From contig NZ_JAEMVC010000005.1 in assembly GCF_029215985.1 (NCBI RefSeq), positions 41,733 through 105,732 of the forward strand: DNA of 64,000 bases, given 5' to 3'. Both the position numbers and the translations under genes were made by a program. The notes beneath the pieces were generated by a model. That model did not search any database and was not told the origin of the DNA. It saw only the letters and a program-made list of their open reading frames with translations. Position 1 is the stretch's first letter. Every line of letters starts with the position of its first letter. Below are positions 8,859 to 18,100 of the stretch, piece after piece. This stretch comes from Sulfurimonas sp. SAG-AH-194-C21 (GTDB lineage Bacteria; Campylobacterota; Campylobacteria; Campylobacterales; Sulfurimonadaceae).

Positions 8859-9958
8859 AAGAGCAAAGTGACTGGCCAACCTTAGAAGATTGTAGAGATG
8901 CGATAGACACAATAGATACTGATATTTTAGCACTTTTAAATAAGCGAATGAAAGTAGTTGAGAGAGTTGGTGAGATTAAAAGTGATACCGGTGGTGCTAT
9001 TTATAGACCTGAGCGTGAAAAGGCTATTATCTCTCGGCTGACAGGTATTAGTGAATCACAAAAAGGTCTTTTAAATGCTAATGCTATTGAAGCTATATTT
9101 TTAGAAGTTTTTGCAGTTTCTCGTAATCTTGAACTCCCTGAGCGTATCGCGTATCTTGGTCCAGAGGGAAGTTTTACTCATCAAGCAGCTGAGAGCCGTT
9201 TTGGGGCTATGAGTGATTACCTTTCTCTTAATTCTATTGAAGCAGTATTTAAGACACTTGAGGCAAAACAAGCTAAATTTGGTGTTGTCCCTATTGAGAA
9301 CTCCCGAGATGGAATAGTGGGAGAAACACTAGACTTACTCTCAAAATCATCAGTAAAAATTGTTGCAGAACTTTATATGCCAATTCATGTAGTGTTTGCA
9401 ACCAAAGCACAAAGATTAGAAGATATAACAAAAATATACTCAAAAGATAAAGGTTTTGGTCAGACAAGAGAGTTCTTAAGTGAACATGGTTTTGAAAATG
9501 TAGAGCAAATTCCTGTTGAGTCTACAGCAAAGGCAGCAATACTTGCATCTAAAGATGAAAACGCTGCTGCAATTTGTGCGCATATAGCAGCAAAACTTTA
9601 TGGTGTCCCTGTAATGTTTGAAAATATTGAAGATGAGGCAGATAATTCGACTCGTTTTGTAATACTTAGTGATTTTAAAAATGGAATGAGTGGAGATGAT
9701 AAAACTTCTATACTTGTGCGCTTAACAGGTGCTTTAGAAGCTGGTGCCCTTGTTGGTTTTTTACAAGACTTTGATGCTGAGAATGTAAATCTGAGTAAGA
9801 TTGAGTCTCGACCATCAAAAGATAAAGATGGTGGATTTGATTATTGGTTTTATATAGACTTTTATGGGCATATAGATGAAGAAAAAATCCAAAATGTACT
9901 TAAAAAACATGCAGATGAAGTAACATGGCTTGGATCTTATGTGAAGGGTGAAAATTAA
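8855..9958 (+). CDS. pheA: Bifunctional chorismate mutase/prephenate dehydratase
   Basis: Converts chorismate to prephenate and then phenylpyruvate for phenylalanine synthesis. The 367 residues hold an AroQ chorismate mutase domain (about 5-90, [22 protein letters not shown]), a prephenate dehydratase domain from about 98 ([42 protein letters not shown]), and a C-terminal ACT domain from about 285 with ALVGFL and an ESRPSK motif, where phenylalanine feedback is expected. It overlaps the HAD gene upstream by 4 bases and hisC starts 2 bases downstream. Confidence 0.93.
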   Translation: MKEQSDWPTLEDCRDAIDTIDTDILALLNKRMKVVERVGEIKSDTGGAIYRPEREKAIISRLTGISESQKGLLNANAIEAIFLEVFAVSRNLELPERIAYLGPEGSFTHQAAESRFGAMSDYLSLNSIEAVFKTLEAKQAKFGVVPIENSRDGIVGETLDLLSKSSVKIVAELYMPIHVVFATKAQRLEDITKIYSKDKGFGQTREFLSEHGFENVEQIPVESTAKAAILASKDENAAAICAHIAAKLYGVPVMFENIEDEADNSTRFVILSDFKNGMSGDDKTSILVRLTGALEAGALVGFLQDFDAENVNLSKIESRPSKDKDGGFDYWFYIDFYGHIDEEKIQNVLKKHADEVTWLGSYVKGEN

Positions 9959-9960
9959 AA

Positions 9961-11055
9961 ATGAAATTTAATAAAAAATTAGAAAATATAAAAACATATG
10001 AGGCTGGAAAGCCAATAGAACTTGTTGTTCGTGAGTTTGGTATAGCGCCAAAAGATATAGTAAAACTCGCTTCAAATGAAAATCCTTATGGCTGTGCACC
10101 AAAAGTACAAGAAGCTGTTATAAAGATAGTATCAAACATGGCACTTTATCCTGATGATAGTATGGGAAAATTAAAAGCAGGATTAACTGCAAGATTTGAG
10201 ATTAATGAAGAGAATTTAATTATCGGAAGTGGTAGTGATCAGGTGATAGAGTTTATCATGCATGCTAAAGCGAATACAAACTCTAAAATTCTTATAAATA
10301 GTGTCACTTTTGCCATGTATGAGATATATGCCAACCATATAGGCTCTGAAATAATTAGAACAGCTTCACAAGAACATAATTTAGATGAGTTTTACGATTT
10401 GTATAAAAGTGAAAAACCTGATGTGATATTTCTCTGTACTCCAAATAATCCAACAGGTGATGCAATAGATGCTCTCTCAATGATGGATTTTATAGCAAAA
10501 ATTGATGATAACACTCTAGTTGTTGTTGACGGTGCTTATATGGAATATGCAGCATTTAAAGATGAGAAAAAATCAGTTTCACCAAAAGAGCTCATAGAAA
10601 AGTTCAATAATGTAATCTATTTAGGGACTTTTTCTAAGGCATATGGTCTTGGTGGTATGCGAGTAGGATATGGAATAAGTAGTCCTAAAATTATAAAAGA
10701 ATTATATAAACTACGCCCTCCATTTAACATTACTACACTCTCTCTTGAAGCGGCATCAGTCGCCGTTCGTGAGAAAGAATTTGTGAATGAGTGTATAAGT
10801 TTATGTTTTAGTGAGATGAAACGCTACGAAGAGTTTGCAACTAAGCAAAAAATAGATATAATAGAGAGTTATACAAATTTTGTTACTTTATGCCTAAATA
10901 AAAACAGTAATTCTACTCAAATAGCCGATGCACTTCTGCGTCAGGGCATGATAGTGAGAGATCTTAGTGGTTACGGTATGAATGCATTGCGTGTAACAGT
11001 AGGAACACCAGCACAAAATAGTCGTTTTTTTGAATTAACGGCTGCGTTACTATAA
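9961..11055 (+). CDS. hisC: Histidinol-phosphate aminotransferase
   Basis: PLP aminotransferase of class I/II fold, 364 residues. It shows [10 protein letters not shown], the nucleotide-loop [26 protein letters not shown] and the PLP lysine in [17 protein letters not shown] (Lys 226). The sequence fits HisC. Its place after pheA and before fliF matches Campylobacter jejuni, where the same order occurs. Since pheA adjoins it, it may also transaminate aromatic keto acids, as HisC does in some bacteria; that is inference. Confidence 0.9.
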   Translation: MKFNKKLENIKTYEAGKPIELVVREFGIAPKDIVKLASNENPYGCAPKVQEAVIKIVSNMALYPDDSMGKLKAGLTARFEINEENLIIGSGSDQVIEFIMHAKANTNSKILINSVTFAMYEIYANHIGSEIIRTASQEHNLDEFYDLYKSEKPDVIFLCTPNNPTGDAIDALSMMDFIAKIDDNTLVVVDGAYMEYAAFKDEKKSVSPKELIEKFNNVIYLGTFSKAYGLGGMRVGYGISSPKIIKELYKLRPPFNITTLSLEAASVAVREKEFVNECISLCFSEMKRYEEFATKQKIDIIESYTNFVTLCLNKNSNSTQIADALLRQGMIVRDLSGYGMNALRVTVGTPAQNSRFFELTAALL

Positions 11056-11073
11056 AAATTAAACGGGAAATTA

Positions 11074-12783
11074 ATGGACTTTAAGGTACTTTTTTCACAA
11101 CTGGTTGTCCTCTATGACAAGTTAACAAAACAGCAAAAAACAATTATAGCAGCTGCTATTATAGGTATTGTTGGTTTTTTAATTTTTTTAGTTGTATTTA
11201 CATCCACAAAAAATGCGAAAGACTCTTATGAAGTTCTTTTTGATTCTCTTAGTTCTAGTGATGCTGCAAAAGTTGTTGCACAACTTGAGACAGATGGTGT
11301 GCCATATAAAATTGAAGCCAATAATGTTATAAAAGTTCCCAAAGGTGTTGTATATAAAGAGAGAATAAATATAGCTTCTTTAGGTATTCCAAAAGATTCA
11401 GGTGTTGGTTTTGAACTTTTTGATAAACAAGAGTTTGGTGCTACTTCATTTGATCAAAAAATTAAACATCTTCGTGCCCTAGAAGGTGAGCTTTCGCGTA
11501 CTATTAATGCACTTGGACCAATTGAGAGTGCGACAGTTAGTTTAGCACTTCCAAAAGATACTCTTTTTGTTGCAAAACAGATAGATCCTACTGCGTCAGT
11601 AATGGTTGAAGTAGTGCAAGGAAGATCTCTTTCATCAAAGCAGATAAGAGGAATAAAAAATCTTGTTGCAGCAGCAGTACCTAAACTAACATCATCAAAT
11701 GTAATGCTTGTAAGTAGTGATGGTAATACTCTTGGTGATGAGGATGAAATGGCTCAGATGGGTGAGCTTTCAGTAGTGCAACAACGCTATAAACTCAAAG
11801 AAGAGAAGAAACGTCAACGAAAAATTCTTGAAGTGATATCTCCTTTTGTTGGTGGAGCTGAAAAAGTTGTTGCACAGGTTACAATTGAGTTTGATTTTTC
11901 TATTAAAAATTCTACAAGTGAAACATATGATCCTGAAAATGTTGTAAGAAGTGAGCAAGTAAGTGAAGAAAAAAGAACTGGAAGCAAACCTTCTCCTGTA
12001 GGTGGTGTTCCTGGTACTGTGAGTAATATTGGCCCAGTACAAGGTCTTGCTGGTAATAAGACTAGTGAAGAATATATTAAAAATTCAGGAACAACAAACT
12101 ATGAAGTAGGAAAGACGGTTAGTACTACTAAAAGTCAATTTGCGAGAATTACAAGAATTACAGCTGCGGTAGTAGTTGATGGTAAATATAAGGCTTCACT
12201 TGATGATAATGGTGAAGCTACAGATATCGTAGAATATGTAGCACTTAATGAGACAGATATTAATGCACTCTCTTCTTTAGTTAGTCGTGCTATAGGTATA
12301 AATGAAGATCGTGGTGATCAAATCACGGTTCAAAATTTACAGTTCGATAGAGTCAAAACTGCACCATCAATAGATGGTGTTACTCAAAGTAAGATGTTTA
12401 TTTCAACATATTTAGCTCCTTTTTCTGGAGCCTTTAAATATCTGTTTGTTATTATACTATTACTGATTCTTTACAAAAAGGTTATTTCACCTTTTGCAGA
12501 TAGAATGCTTGAAATTTCAAGAGAAGAAGATTCTCTCAGTGCTCCTGTATTAGATATAGAAGATGATGCAGAAGAAGATTTAGTTGAAAAAGTACAGCAG
12601 ATGCGTAAAAAAGTTGAAGATCAACTCGGTGTTGGTGAGAACTTTAATGAAGATGAACTTAAATATGAAGTTATCTTAGATAAAGTGCGAGCAATGGCTG
12701 ATGCAGAACCTGGAGATATAGCATCTCTTCTTCAAGCACTTTTAAGCGAAGAGGCAGATGCAAACCTCCCTAGAGTGGGATAA
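11074..12783 (+). CDS. fliF: Flagellar MS-ring protein FliF
   Basis: Forms the inner-membrane MS ring of the flagellar basal body. The 569 residues have two transmembrane segments (about 22-45 and 450-470) flanking periplasmic ring-building motifs: SSSDAAKVVAQLETDGVPYKI, GVGFELFDKQEFGATSFDQK, RALEGELSRTI and SATVSLALP. The cytoplasmic tail, rich in acidic residues, is the FliG-binding part. It starts a fliF-fliG-fliH run with 9-base and 3-base gaps, the conserved early flagellar operon. Confidence 0.95.
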   Translation: MDFKVLFSQLVVLYDKLTKQQKTIIAAAIIGIVGFLIFLVVFTSTKNAKDSYEVLFDSLSSSDAAKVVAQLETDGVPYKIEANNVIKVPKGVVYKERINIASLGIPKDSGVGFELFDKQEFGATSFDQKIKHLRALEGELSRTINALGPIESATVSLALPKDTLFVAKQIDPTASVMVEVVQGRSLSSKQIRGIKNLVAAAVPKLTSSNVMLVSSDGNTLGDEDEMAQMGELSVVQQRYKLKEEKKRQRKILEVISPFVGGAEKVVAQVTIEFDFSIKNSTSETYDPENVVRSEQVSEEKRTGSKPSPVGGVPGTVSNIGPVQGLAGNKTSEEYIKNSGTTNYEVGKTVSTTKSQFARITRITAAVVVDGKYKASLDDNGEATDIVEYVALNETDINALSSLVSRAIGINEDRGDQITVQNLQFDRVKTAPSIDGVTQSKMFISTYLAPFSGAFKYLFVIILLLILYKKVISPFADRMLEISREEDSLSAPVLDIEDDAEEDLVEKVQQMRKKVEDQLGVGENFNEDELKYEVILDKVRAMADAEPGDIASLLQALLSEEADANLPRVG

Positions 12784-12792
12784 GGAGAAAAA

Positions 12793-13821
12793 ATGGCAAA
12801 TTTATCACAACAACAACGTGCAGTCTTTGATGAGATGAATATGTCTGAAAAGATTGCAATTTTACTTCTTCAACTTGGAGAGGAAACAACTGCGGGGATA
12901 TTCTCAGCATTGACTGTAGAAAGTATTACAGAAATTTCAAAATATATTGCAACAAATCAAACGATTGATAGAGGTGTCGCTACGGCAGTTCTTGAAGAGT
13001 TTCATGCAATTTTTCAATCTGGTCAGTATCTTACATCTGGTGGTTTAGAGTATGCTCGAGAACTTCTTTATAGAACACTTGGTCCAGAAGAAGCAAAGAA
13101 AGTACTTGATAAACTCAGTAAAAATATGCAAGATACACAAAATTTTGCCTATCTTTCAAAAATCAAACCACAACAGCTCTCTGACTTTATTCAGCATGAG
13201 CATCCTCAAACTATTGCTCTTATTTTGGCACATATGGATGCTACTGAAGCGGCAGATACTCTACAGTTCTTTCCAGATGAGTTACGAAGTGAAGTTGCAA
13301 TGCGTATGGCAAGACTTGGTGATATTTCGCCATCAGTTATTAAACGTGTATCAGCAGTACTCGAGTCCAAACTTGAGTCTCTTGCTTCATACAAAGTTGA
13401 AGTTGGTGGGCCTCGTGCAGTTGCTGATGTGTTTAACAGACTTGGTGCAAAAAGTTCTAAATCTACACTTGCTACGATTGAGCAGGTAGATGAAGAGTTA
13501 GCATCACTCATTAAAGAGATGATGTTTACATTTGAAGATATAGTAAGTCTTGATAAAACAGCGATTACAGAGACTCTTAAAGCCGTTGATAAGGGCGAGT
13601 TGATGTTAGCACTTAAGTCTTCACCAGAAGAGTTAAAAGAGAAGTTCTTCTCTGCTATGAGTGAGCGTGCTCGTGATGCATTTGAAGAAGAGATGCAGTT
13701 CCTTGGTGCTGTTAAAATGAAAGATGTTGAAACAGCTCAGAGAAAAATTGTTGAAGCTGTTAATGGTCTTGCAGAGTCTGGTGTAATCCAAATGGGTTCA
13801 ACAGAAGAGATGATAGAGTAA
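12793..13821 (+). CDS. fliG: Flagellar motor switch protein FliG
   Basis: Rotor protein of the C-ring that contacts MotA and sets rotation direction. The 342 residues contain the N-terminal FliF-binding domain (MSEKIAILLLQLGEE), the middle-domain motif EHPQTIALILAHM with the nearby FFPDELRSEVAMRMARL, and the C-terminal torque helix region (MMFTFEDIVSLDKTAI, ALKSSPEELKEKFFSAMSERA). Normal length. A GGAG ribosome binding site precedes the start. Confidence 0.95.
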   Translation: MANLSQQQRAVFDEMNMSEKIAILLLQLGEETTAGIFSALTVESITEISKYIATNQTIDRGVATAVLEEFHAIFQSGQYLTSGGLEYARELLYRTLGPEEAKKVLDKLSKNMQDTQNFAYLSKIKPQQLSDFIQHEHPQTIALILAHMDATEAADTLQFFPDELRSEVAMRMARLGDISPSVIKRVSAVLESKLESLASYKVEVGGPRAVADVFNRLGAKSSKSTLATIEQVDEELASLIKEMMFTFEDIVSLDKTAITETLKAVDKGELMLALKSSPEELKEKFFSAMSERARDAFEEEMQFLGAVKMKDVETAQRKIVEAVNGLAESGVIQMGSTEEMIE

Positions 13822-13824
13822 GAT

Positions 13825-14601
13825 ATGGCACAAGTGATTAGAGAAGATAATCTAGAAAAACATAATGTAAATAAATATAATTTTAAAGTTATATCTACTG
13901 GAAATAAAAACTCAGATGAGAATGTCTCTACTGTTGGTGAAGAACTTACACCTCGTGCCAAGATTCAAGATGTAGATTCGAGTGCTTTAAGTAGTAGTTC
14001 AAAAGAGTCGTTGATTGAGTCTTTGATGCAAAAAACAGATGAAATGTCATCAAACTTTATCAAGTTACAGATGAAGTTAGAACAAAAAGAAGAAGAGTAT
14101 GCACTTTCACTCACAAAAGCTAAAGAAGAAGCTTTTGCAGAAGGTATGGAAGCTGGAGTTGCTAAGGCTAAAGAAGATGTAAGTAATAATACATCTCAGA
14201 GCATGGAACTTTTTGCATCTTCGGTTAAAAAGCTTGAAGAGAGTGCTAATGAGTTTGAAGTATCACTAGAGGGTATTAAACGCGAATTAATTACAGCTGC
14301 TTTAGATATTGCTAAAGAAGTTGTGCGAGTAGAAATAGGTGTGAGCGCAAATGAGATTGCAAAAATACTCTCTTCTGAGTTACTAAAAGATTTACAAAGT
14401 GCCTCCAAAGTTACACTTAAAGTAAATCCAAATAATCATGGAACAATTTCAGAGCATGTTGGAAAGTTAGAACATATAAGTGTAGTAAGTGATAGTGCAA
14501 TAAGTGAAGGTGGAGTTATAGTACTTAGTGATGCAGGTAACATTGACTCACAAATAACTAAAAGATTTGAGAGGGTAAGGCGAGCAGCTTTAAGTGAATA
14601 A
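13825..14601 (+). CDS. fliH: Flagellar export apparatus protein FliH
   Basis: Peripheral stator that regulates the FliI ATPase of the flagellar export machine. The 258 residues include a coiled-coil, Glu/Lys-rich stretch (about 75-130) and a C-terminal FliH domain (about 140-255) with ELITAALDIAKEVVRVEIG and VIVLSDAGNIDSQITKRFERV, the typical ending. The position directly after fliG supports the name. Early family members diverge in their N-terminal half, and so does this one. Confidence 0.88.
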   Translation: MAQVIREDNLEKHNVNKYNFKVISTGNKNSDENVSTVGEELTPRAKIQDVDSSALSSSSKESLIESLMQKTDEMSSNFIKLQMKLEQKEEEYALSLTKAKEEAFAEGMEAGVAKAKEDVSNNTSQSMELFASSVKKLEESANEFEVSLEGIKRELITAALDIAKEVVRVEIGVSANEIAKILSSELLKDLQSASKVTLKVNPNNHGTISEHVGKLEHISVVSDSAISEGGVIVLSDAGNIDSQITKRFERVRRAALSE

Positions 14602-14606
14602 AACGA

Positions 14607-15515
14607 ATGAATATAAAAGATAAAAATACGAAAGAACTAGAAGTTGTCTGTCAAGATATTAGAAATGAGATACTCAGAGTCGTAAGTAAAAATGGTGGAC
14701 ACCTAAGTTCAACATTAGGTGCGACAGAACTAATAGTAGCGATGCATAAAGTGTTTGATATTAAAAAAGACCCCTTTATTTTTGATGTGAGTCATCAGTC
14801 TTATGCACATAAACTTTTAACAGATAGATGGGATGAATTTGATTCTCTGCGTGAATTTAACGGTATGTGTGGTTACACTAAACCAAGTGAAAGTGATGCT
14901 GATTATTTTGTTGCAGGGCATAGTTCTACTTCTATCTCTTTAGGTGTTGGTGCGGCAAAGGCAATCGCCATTAAAGGTGAGCAAGAGAGTCGTATCCCAG
15001 TTGTAATGATTGGTGATGGTTCTATGACAGCGGGTATGGTATATGAAGCACTAAATGAACTTGGCGATAGAAAGTACCCTATGGTAATTATTTTAAATGA
15101 TAACGAAATGAGTATTGCTAAACCTATTGGGGCAATTAGTCGAATGTTAAGTTCGGCTATGGCTTCACCTTTTTACCAACGTTTTAAAAAAACAACAGAG
15201 AGTTTTGTTGATAACTTTGGCGAGGGTGCTCATTATATTGCTAAACGCATGGAAGAGTCTCTTAAACTTATCACTCCGGGGCTTATGTTTGAAGAGATGG
15301 GTATTAACTATATTGGTCCAGTTGATGGGCATAATATAGAACAACTCATAGACATTTTAGAAACTGCAAAAAAGATGGGACTACCAGTAATTGTACATGC
15401 TCAAACTCTTAAAGGTAAGGGGTATGCTATTGCAGAAGGTAAAGAAGAAAAATGGCATGGCGTTGGTCCTTTTGATTTAGATAGTGGGTCTAGTTCTAAA
15501 AAAAAGTACAAGTAA
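14607..15515 (+). CDS. dxs: 1-deoxy-D-xylulose-5-phosphate synthase, N-terminal part
   Basis: First enzyme of the MEP isoprenoid pathway (pyruvate + glyceraldehyde-3-phosphate). This frame supplies the thiamine-diphosphate-binding half: GGHLSSTLGATELIVAMHKVF, VSHQSYAHK, AGHSSTSISLG, the TPP motif GDGSMTAGMVYEALN...NDNEMSI, and GPVDGHNIEQL. It then runs into a stop just after SGSSSKKKYK. The rest of the protein is in the +1 frame, starting across the A8 tract at 15498-15505. The combined length of about 605 residues matches an intact DXS. Either the assembled sequence has one A too many or expression needs slippage. The fliH-dxs order matches Campylobacter. Confidence 0.88.
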   Translation: MNIKDKNTKELEVVCQDIRNEILRVVSKNGGHLSSTLGATELIVAMHKVFDIKKDPFIFDVSHQSYAHKLLTDRWDEFDSLREFNGMCGYTKPSESDADYFVAGHSSTSISLGVGAAKAIAIKGEQESRIPVVMIGDGSMTAGMVYEALNELGDRKYPMVIILNDNEMSIAKPIGAISRMLSSAMASPFYQRFKKTTESFVDNFGEGAHYIAKRMEESLKLITPGLMFEEMGINYIGPVDGHNIEQLIDILETAKKMGLPVIVHAQTLKGKGYAIAEGKEEKWHGVGPFDLDSGSSSKKKYK

Positions 15516-16422
15516 AAGTGCTACACAAATTTACACGGAAGCACTTCTAAAACTTTGTGAGACAAATGATTTGATAGTAGGGGCAACTGCTGCTATGCCA
15601 ACAGGAACAGGGTTAACAGCACTGCTTGAAAAGTATCCAAATAGATTTTGGGATGTAGCGATAGCAGAACAACATGCTGTAACTTCAATGAGTGCTTTAG
15701 CAAAAGAAGGGTTTAAACCTTTTTGTACAATTTACTCTACTTTTTTACAACGTGGTTTTGATCAGGTTATACATGATACTTGTCTTATGGATTTACCCGT
15801 TGTTTTTGCACTTGACCGTGCTGGAATAGTTGGTGAAGATGGAGAGACTCATCAGGGTGCGTTTGACATAAGTTTTCTCAGAGCTATCCCTAACATGACC
15901 CTTTTTGCTCCTCGTGATGAAAAAAGTTTCCATCATGCAATGGAGTTTGCTTCTACTTATGAGCACCCATGTTCACTACGTTACCCTCGTGGTTCTTTTA
16001 AAGAAACACCTCTAGTTGAGTCAACACCATATGTTTTAGCAAAGTCTCAACTACTGCAATCAAGTGAGAGTGATATCCTACTTATAGGTTATGGTCAAGG
16101 AGTAGGTCGCGCTTATGAGACAGCACAACTTCTTGATGAAAAGGTGAGTATTTTAGACTTGTGTTTTGTAAAACCTCTTGATGAAGAGATGCTTAGAGAT
16201 ATGGCAAAGAAGCATAAAAAATGGTTTATCTTTTCTGATAGTGCTAAAATGGGTGGTGTCGGTTCTGCTATTTTAGAGTTTTTAGCAAAAGATAAAATTT
16301 TACATGTAGAGTTAACTAGTTTTGAGTATGAAGATAATTTTATAACACATGGAAATACTTTACTCATAGAAGAGTCATTAGGAATTCTTCCTTCACAGCT
16401 CGTTTTAAAAATAAAAGGCTAA
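15484..16422 (+). CDS. dxs: 1-deoxy-D-xylulose-5-phosphate synthase, C-terminal part
   Basis: This frame carries the pyrimidine-binding and C-terminal transketolase domains of DXS: TAAMPTGTGL, DVAIAEQHAVTSMSALAKEG with the catalytic Glu, YSTFLQRGFDQVIHDTCLMDLPVVFALDRAG, GEDGETHQGAFD and LRYPRGS. The first homologous residues (SATQIYTEALLKL) come immediately after the A8 tract, so the GTG at 15484 is an artefact of the open frame rather than a natural start. No ribosome binding site is seen there. Nothing else is wrong with the sequence, and no second dxs is visible in the window. Confidence 0.88.
   Translation: MGLVLKKSTSKSATQIYTEALLKLCETNDLIVGATAAMPTGTGLTALLEKYPNRFWDVAIAEQHAVTSMSALAKEGFKPFCTIYSTFLQRGFDQVIHDTCLMDLPVVFALDRAGIVGEDGETHQGAFDISFLRAIPNMTLFAPRDEKSFHHAMEFASTYEHPCSLRYPRGSFKETPLVESTPYVLAKSQLLQSSESDILLIGYGQGVGRAYETAQLLDEKVSILDLCFVKPLDEEMLRDMAKKHKKWFIFSDSAKMGGVGSAILEFLAKDKILHVELTSFEYEDNFITHGNTLLIEESLGILPSQLVLKIKG
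15498..15505 (+). other. A8 slip site joining the two dxs frames
   Basis: Eight consecutive A residues sit exactly where the DXS reading frame changes. Removing one A fuses the halves as SGSSSKKSTSKSATQIY with no other change. Polymerase slippage, ribosomal slippage or a homopolymer sequencing error would all act here. Confidence 0.8.
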
Positions 16423-16504
16423 TACTATAGTAAATTACTATGGTTACTTGACTTTAAAACTATAACTTACTATTATTACGAAAATTTAATAATGAAGGTA
16501 GGTT

Positions 16505-16939
16505 ATGAATAATAAGTCTTGTCCAATTTCTCTTATATCTGTTGATTCTAATGTCGCAAGGATTAATGCATTTTTTACAGGGATGTTAGTTATCACTTAC
16601 TTTCTTACACTTCAAACCCCAATTTTATATTTTCTAGTGCTTGACTTCTCTACGAAGCTTTTTTTAAAAAAAGAGTATAGTTTTCTTTTTATACTCTCAT
16701 CTGCTACAAAAGATATTTTGAAGTTTCCATCTGTAAAAGTTGATGCTGCTCCAAAAAGATTAGCAAATTATTTTGGACTTTTATTTGCAATTCTTATCAC
16801 AATTGCTACACTTTTAGAATTTTCTACATTTATGTATGCACTCTTAATAATCCTTTTCTTATGTATCTTTTTAGAGGTTGTTTTTAACTACTGTTTAGGG
16901 TGTGAGGTTTACCATCTTTATAAAAGATTTTTGAGCTAA
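16505..16939 (+). CDS. DUF4395-family membrane protein
   Basis: Small integral membrane protein of 144 residues that I recognise as DUF4395 from its N-terminal CPISLISVDSNVARINAFF and the C-terminal CLGCEVYHL. Hydrophobic segments lie at about 24-48, 84-105 and 108-130. The paired cysteines in CLGC are a family feature and could be redox active or bind metal. Function unknown. The gene ends 2 bases before the Rrf2 regulator gene, suggesting they are cotranscribed. Confidence 0.7.
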   Translation: MNNKSCPISLISVDSNVARINAFFTGMLVITYFLTLQTPILYFLVLDFSTKLFLKKEYSFLFILSSATKDILKFPSVKVDAAPKRLANYFGLLFAILITIATLLEFSTFMYALLIILFLCIFLEVVFNYCLGCEVYHLYKRFLS

Positions 16940-16941
16940 AT

Positions 16942-17346
16942 ATGGTTAGTATCTCTACTAAGGGTATTTATGGAGTAGCAGCTATGCATGCTCTTTATAA
17001 GTCTCCAAATGCAAAACTTATGCAGATAAAAGAGATTGCAGCAATGACTCAAATCTCACACGGTTACTTAGAACAGATTCTATCAAGTCTGAAAAAAAGT
17101 TCTTTAGTTGTGAGTATTCGAGGGGTTAATGGCGGTTATAAACTAGCACATGATGCACATGAAATACTTGTTTTAGATATAGTTGAAGCATTAGAAGGAA
17201 AACTATTTGTTCCAAGTGAGAATGTAGGGGCAAGTGTAGTCTTAGACTCTTTTTGGGCTGATATGCAAGAACAAACTCGTAAGGTCTTTAGTGTGAAACT
17301 CTGTGATTTAGATAAGTCGTATCAGACTTTCTTTTATGAGATTTAA
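16942..17346 (+). CDS. Rrf2-family transcriptional regulator
   Basis: Winged-helix regulator of 134 residues. The N-terminal has the family pattern STKGIYGVAAMHALYKSP, then IKEIAAMTQISHGYLEQILSSLKKSSLVVSIRGVNGGYKLA, the helix-turn-helix and wing. The iron-sulfur cysteines that IscR and NsrR carry between about residues 90 and 110 are absent: the only Cys is near residue 123 (VKLCDL). So it is not an obvious Fe-S sensor and may sense through another route. It overlaps the convergent pgeF stop by 4 bases. Confidence 0.82.
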   Translation: MVSISTKGIYGVAAMHALYKSPNAKLMQIKEIAAMTQISHGYLEQILSSLKKSSLVVSIRGVNGGYKLAHDAHEILVLDIVEALEGKLFVPSENVGASVVLDSFWADMQEQTRKVFSVKLCDLDKSYQTFFYEI

Positions 17347-18068
17347 CTAAGCATAAGCAGACCGCAAAACCTACCTGTTTGACCCTCTGCTCTGTATGAA
17401 AAAAACTCTTTTGTATTACATGATGTACATAAGGAGGAAAACTCTATATTTTCTTCTTTAACACCATTTTGTACAAGTTGTTTATGCAGTATTTGAAAGA
17501 TGTTTAAAAAGTAAGAGTTCTCTTTTTTACTTATTGCAAAGTTAAGTTCTAAACTTTTAGCCTGCTCATAAACTTCACTACCAACTTTATAACAACACTC
17601 TTTAATACTAGGTCCAATACTTACATAAACATCGTCTATATTTGAATCAAAATCATCTTTAAAACTATCAAGTGTAGCTTTAACTATATTTTTAAATGAA
17701 CCTGCTCGACCAGCATGAACAACAGCGATTACTTCCTTTTTTACATCATAAAAGAGGAGGGGTGCACAGTCTGCTACCATAACCATAAGAGGGATATTTT
17801 TTTTGTCAGTTATAAGTGCATCACAAGTTAGTGGAGTATAAAAATTATCCCTCGTTTTTACGATTTTTACTTCTGTTTTGTGAACTTGTTTCATGTGAAC
17901 TAGACTATCAAGCTTATAAGATAAAAGTTTTGCTAGTTTTTTATGGTTTTGAATGACTTTTATTTTATTGTCATTGACATGAAAGGCGATGTTTCCATTA
18001 TCCTTAGTTGTAAAACCCTGTGTCAAGTTGGGAAATTGATTTAATAAGTTACTTTGAATAATTTTCAT
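17343..18068 (-). CDS. pgeF: Purine nucleoside phosphorylase / peptidoglycan editing factor (YfiH)
   Basis: Laccase-domain (DUF152/YfiH) protein of 241 residues. Members act on purine nucleosides, and in E. coli correct mis-incorporated residues in peptidoglycan precursors. Metal-site motifs are present: HMKQVHKTEV, MVADCAPLLFYD, VVHAGRAGSFKNI (with the His), SIGPSIKECCYKV, and the C-terminal SSLCTSCNTKEFFSYRAEGQTGRFCGLLML. No Shine-Dalgarno sequence precedes the ATG, and the best -10 box (18075-18080) would put the RNA start almost on the ATG, so a leaderless mRNA is possible. Confidence 0.88.
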   Translation of the reverse strand: MKIIQSNLLNQFPNLTQGFTTKDNGNIAFHVNDNKIKVIQNHKKLAKLLSYKLDSLVHMKQVHKTEVKIVKTRDNFYTPLTCDALITDKKNIPLMVMVADCAPLLFYDVKKEVIAVVHAGRAGSFKNIVKATLDSFKDDFDSNIDDVYVSIGPSIKECCYKVGSEVYEQAKSLELNFAISKKENSYFLNIFQILHKQLVQNGVKEENIEFSSLCTSCNTKEFFSYRAEGQTGRFCGLLMLS

Positions 18069-18080
18069 ATAATCATTATA
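18068..18080. promoter_or_regulatory. Back-to-back -10 boxes in the pgeF-ovoA gap
   Basis: TATAATCATTATA is a perfect inverted repeat containing a TATAAT on each strand. The plus-strand box would start ovoA mRNA about 20 bases before its start codon; the minus-strand box would start pgeF mRNA at or next to its ATG. The two promoters would share the same 13 bases and compete for polymerase. Confidence 0.5.
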
Positions 18081-18100
18081 TCAAACTAAAAGGTAGATTA

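Noticed and set aside
13052-13489. 145-codon ORF in another frame within fliG
   Set aside because: Lies entirely within a conserved gene, with biased Leu/Gln composition and no ribosome binding site.
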